A stretch of DNA of 64,000 nucleotides. Source: Moringa oleifera. Taxonomy: Eukaryota; Streptophyta; Magnoliopsida; Brassicales; Moringaceae. The stretch spans positions 4,404,001 to 4,468,000 of the forward strand of contig JAJFZO010000609.1 of NCBI GenBank assembly GCA_021397835.1, given 5' to 3'. How positions within the stretch are numbered: the first letter of the stretch is position 1; each line of letters starts with the position of its first letter. The notes beneath the pieces were generated by a model. It had not been told where the DNA came from. It saw only the letters and a program-made list of their open reading frames with translations, and did not search any database. Below, one piece after another: positions 60,111-64,000 of the stretch. The translations under genes and the position numbers were made by a program.

Positions 60111-63100
60111 GGTTTGTTTACTTTATAGCAAATCCAAGACTAATGGTTCTTTTGAGCACGATGTTGCAAAGATTTTGCAGGCGATGAAGAAGAACGAGTA
60201 ATGGCATGGCAATAGATTGTTCGCTTGGTAACTCCAAATGAGGTTCCATGCATGAGGGCCTATCCATTTATTGTTAAGGGAGGATTCTACCATCCCTTGT
60301 GCATCCTTATTATCTTGCGAAATAGCACCTATATCGGTAATATTTTTCTGTGCCTCATAATCGTATGTTTTTTGTTGCTTAGTCGTAGCGATGATCTAAC
60401 ACCAGCACTAGCAGTAGCTGTAGTAGTAAACTCGTTTTTTTGTTGCTTCTTCGGTAGGTGCACGTATAGATTCCTACATTTGGGCTTATCTTTTAGTTGT
60501 TAAACCTCTATTGGTATGAGATTTTTTTTAGCTTTTTTGATTTTTTATGTTATAAATTTTCATTATTTGATTATTTATTTTTTCCTCGATTTTCTCAGAC
60601 AAATTCCATCTTGTTAATATGTTTATTAGGAATGATAAATTACAAACTTTGAATATTTTATTTTTTTTGGAAGGTTCACTTTATAGCAACTCTAATAGTA
60701 ATAGTTCTTTTGAGCACGATGTTGCAAAGACTTTGCACGCCGTGGTGAAGAAGTAGCAATGGCATGACAATCGATTTTTCGCTTGGTAACTCCGAATAGG
60801 GTTTCGTGCTTGGGGGCTTATCCATATATTGTTAAGGGAGGATTCTACCATCCCTGGTGCATCCTTATTCTTTTGCGAAATAGTACCTTTATCGGTAATA
60901 TTTTTCTATGCCTCATAATCACATATGTTTTTGTTGCTTAGTGGTAGCATTGATTTAGCACTAGTAGTAGCAGTAGTTGTAGCACTAAACTCGCTTTTTT
61001 GTTGCTTCTTCGGTAGGTGCAGGTATGACTTCCTACATTCGGGCTTATATTTTAGTTTTTAAACCTCCATTGATATTAGATTTTTTTCAACTTTTTTGAT
61101 TTTTTATGTTATCAATTTTATTTATTTAATTATTCATTTTTTAATTTTGTTTTTTCCTTGATTTTTTTAGATATGCTTTCACCTTGTTAATATGTTTTTT
61201 TTAGGAATGATAAGTTACAAACTCTAAGTATTTTATTTTTTTGGAAGGTTTACTTTGTAGCAACTCTAGCAGTAATGGTTCTTTTGAGCACAATGCTGCA
61301 AAGATTCGGCAGGCAATGACGAAGAACGAGCAATGGCATAACAATCGATTGTTTACTTGGCAACTCCAAATGAGGTTCTGTGCATGAGGGCCTATCCATT
61401 TATTGTTAGGGGAGGATTCTACCATCCCTTGAGCATCCTTATTATCTTTTGAAATAGCACCTTTATCAGTAATATTTTTCTATGCCTGATAACCATATGC
61501 TTTTTTGTTACTTAGTGGTAGCAGTGATCTAGGATGAGTAGTAGCAGCAATTGTAGCAATAGACTGTTTTTTTTTTCTTATTTGGTAGTTGCAGGTATGG
61601 ATTCCTAAATTCGGACTTATCTTTTACTTGTTAAACCTCCATTCGCATTGGTTTTTTTCAACTTTTTTGATTTTTATGTCGTAGATTTTCTTTGTTTGAT
61701 GATTCATTTTCTAATGTTATTTTTTTCCTTAATTTTCTTAGACATACTTTCATCTTGTCAATATATTTTTTTTATGAATCATAAGTTATGAACTCCAAAT
61801 ATATATATATATATTTTTAGATAGTTTACTTTATAGCAACTCTAACAATAATGGTTCTTTTGAGCACGATGTTGCAAAGATTCTGCAGGCAATGAAGAAG
61901 AACGAGCAATGGCATGACAATCGATTGTTTGGTTGGTAACTCCAAGTGTGGTTCCCTGCATGAGGGCCTATCCATTTATTGTTAAGGGAGGATTCCACCA
62001 TCCCTTGTGCGTCCTTATTTTCTTGCGAAATAGCTCCTTTATTGGTAATATTTTTCTATGCCTCATAATTGTATTGTTTTTTGTTGTTTGGTGGTAGTAG
62101 TGATTTTAGCACGAGCAGTAGCAACAGTTGTAGGAGTAAACTCATTTTTCTGTTTCTTCTTCGGTAGATGTAGGCATGGATTCCTGTATTGGGGCTTATC
62201 TTTTGGTTGTTAAACCTCTATTGGTATTGGATTTTTTTGAACTTTTTTGATTTTTTATGCTTTTAAATTTTCTTTCTTTGATTATTCATTTTTTGATTTT
62301 TTGTCCTCGATTTTCTTAGACATGGTTTCATCTTGTTAATACGTTTTTTAGGAATGATAAGTTAGAAACTCTGAATATTTTATTTGTTTTAGAATGTTTA
62401 CTTTATAGCAACTCTAACATTAATGGTTCTTTTGAGCTCGATGTTGCAAAGATTTTGCAGGCAGTGATGAAGAAAGAGTAATGGCATGACAATCGATAGT
62501 TCGCTTGGTAACTCCAAATGAGGTTTCGTGCTTGGGGGCCTATCCATATATTGTTAAAGGAGGATTCTACCATCCCTTGTGCATCCTTGTTATCTTGCAA
62601 AATAGCACCTTTATTGGTAATGTTTTTCTAAGCCTGATAATTTATATTTTTTTGTTGCTTAGTGGTAGCAGTGATCTAGAACGTGCAGTAGCAGCAGTTG
62701 TAGAAGTAAACTATTTTTTTTTTGTTGCTTCTTCGGTAGGTGCAGATATGGATTTCTACATTCGGACTTATCTTTTAGTTGTTGTACCTCCACTCGCATT
62801 GGTTTTTTTCAACTTTTTTGATTTTTATGTTGTAGATTTTCTTTGTTTGATGATTCATTTTCTAATTTTATTTTTTTCCTTGATTTTCTTAGACATGCTT
62901 TCATCTTGTTAATATATTTTTAAGGAATCATAAGTTACAAACTCTGAATAATTTATTTTTTTTGGAATGTTTACTTCATAACAACTTTAACAGTAATGGG
63001 TCTTTTGAGCACGAAGTTGCAAAGTTTTGCAGGCAATGAGGAAGAAGGAGCAATGGCATGAAAATCGATTGTTCGGTTGGTAACTCCAGAATGTGGTTCC

Positions 63101-63204
63101 CTACATGAGGGTCTATCCATTTATTGTTAAGGGAGGATTCCACCATCCCTTGTGCAACCTTATTATCTTGCGAAATAGCACCTTTATTGGTAATGTTTTT
63201 CTAT

Positions 63205-63240
63205 GTCTCATAATCATATTGTTTTTTGTTGCTTCTTCGG
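63205..63240. other. Deletion junction in array B
   Basis: The sequence goes from 'catattgttttttgttgctt' straight to 'cttcggttggtacaggtatgg', missing the AGCAGT-like tract. Both lost ends carry 'tttttgttgctt', so recombination or slippage between these short repeats explains the loss of roughly 75-80 bp. Confidence 0.75.
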
Positions 63241-64000
63241 TTGGTACAGGTATGGATTCCTATATTCGGGCTTATTTTTTGGTTGTTAAACCTCTATTGG
63301 TATTGGATTTTTTTGAACTTTTTTGATTTTTTATGTTATAAATTTTCTTTGTTTGATTTTTCCTTTTTTGATTTTTTTCCTCTATTTTCTTAGACATGGT
63401 TTCACCTTGTTAATATATTTTTTAGGAATGATAAGTTAGAAACTCCGAATATTTTATTTTATTTTTTTGGAATGTTTACTTTATAGCGACTCTAACATTA
63501 ATGGTTCTTAGGAGCACGATGTTGCAAAGATTTTGCAGGCAGTTATGAAGAAAGAGCAATGGTATGACAATCGATGGTTCGCTTGATAACTCCAAATGAG
63601 GTTTCGTGCTTGGGGGCTTATCCATATATTGTTAAGGGAGGATTCTACCATCCCTTGTGCATCCTTATTATCTTGCAAAATAGCACCTTTATCGGTAAGG
63701 TTTTTCTATGCCTTGTAATGTGTGTTTTTTTGTTGCTTAGTGGTAGCGGTGATCTAGCACGAGCAGTAGCAGCAGCTGTAGCACTGAACTCATTATTTTG
63801 TTGCTTCTTCGGTATGTGCAGGTATGACTTCGTACATTCGGACTTATCTTTTAGTTGTTAAATCTCCAATGATATTAGAATTTTTTTTCAACTTTTTTGA
63901 TTTTTTATGTCATAATTTTTTTATTTGATTATTTATTTTCTAATTTTATTTTTTTCCTCGATTTTCTTAGGCATGCTTTCATCTTGTTAGTATGTCTTTT

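Larger units (their letters stand above)
31622..64000. repeat. Segmental tandem duplication, copy B
   Basis: Second copy of the segment, in the same orientation, about 31.6 kb downstream of copy A. Compared with A it carries a 3.25-kb extra segment (32,077-35,332), about 675 bp extra near 37,080-37,757, about 46 bp extra near 41,770, and two more Ycf20/AAA cassettes. It lacks the 0.8-kb segment found at 656-1,441 and most of the first AAA exon. The copy continues past the window end, still within the tandem array. Confidence 0.93.
47099..64000 (+). repeat. Tandem array of ~570-bp units, copy B (29 or more units, continues)
   Basis: Same unit and orientation as array A. The 'caatgg(c)atgacaatcgatt' landmark recurs near 47,564, 48,147, 48,697, 49,271, 49,846 and so on to 62,478, 63,050 and 63,557. 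The first four or so units match the first units of A in private variants; later units belong to B-specific types ('cacgagtagcagcagctatagc', 'aataaagtgg'). Several units keep the 99-nt exon-like segment open, for example 47,494-47,592, 57,204-57,302 and 61,837-61,935. The array leaves the window in mid-unit. Confidence 0.95.

Overview
The window is nuclear plant DNA, most likely from a core eudicot. It is very AT-rich, has spliceosomal exon/intron structure, and carries remnants of two plant protein families: the CHUP1/IPGA1 family (chloroplast positioning and cortical microtubules) and nuclear-encoded Ycf20-like chloroplast proteins. A third remnant looks like the Walker-B exon of an MSP1/ATAD1-type AAA ATPase. 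I see no intact protein-coding gene. The window is a nested set of duplications built from gene pieces.

Layout. Bases 1 to about 29,692 (copy A) and 31,622 to 64,000 (copy B) are two tandem copies of one segment, with a period of about 31.6 kb. They are separated by a 1.9-kb AT-rich spacer, and copy B runs off the window. Each copy reads left to right: (1) an AT-rich flank; (2) an extremely T-rich tract of about 1.5 kb; (3) a GC-richer block of about 350 bp, nearly identical between copies; (4) a broken CHUP1-like gene fragment whose front half is interrupted by a minisatellite of about 140 bp units and a partial internal duplication; (5) a cassette of about 1.1 kb (C-terminal end of a Ycf20-like gene, AAA Walker-B exon, AGCAGT-rich tract), present about 3 times in A and 5 times in B; (6) a long direct tandem array of units of about 570 bp, roughly 34 in A and at least 29 in B.

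History that can be read. Some lesions are shared by A and B (lost acceptor before the CHUP1 VDERAV exon, 37-nt deletion in the second Ycf20 copy, cassette/array junction), so they predate the 31.6-kb duplication. Others are private: a 3.25-kb segment in B only, a 0.8-kb segment in A only, cassette number, and an in-frame stop in the last CHUP1 exon of A. The first four or so array units correspond one to one between A and B. Further in, each array has its own unit types, including a dimeric higher-order repeat at about 56.6 to 60.1 kb and a recently homogenised block at about 26.1 to 28.6 kb. This is the pattern expected when unequal exchange keeps re-amplifying array interiors.

The least explained object is the 570-bp unit. 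It contains an exon-like 99-nt segment with AG and GT at its borders and the same codon phase at both ends, still open in several copies, with a peptide I do not recognise. Whether the array is satellite DNA from a dead gene, or a locus that could splice many copies of a 33-residue exon, cannot be decided from sequence alone.
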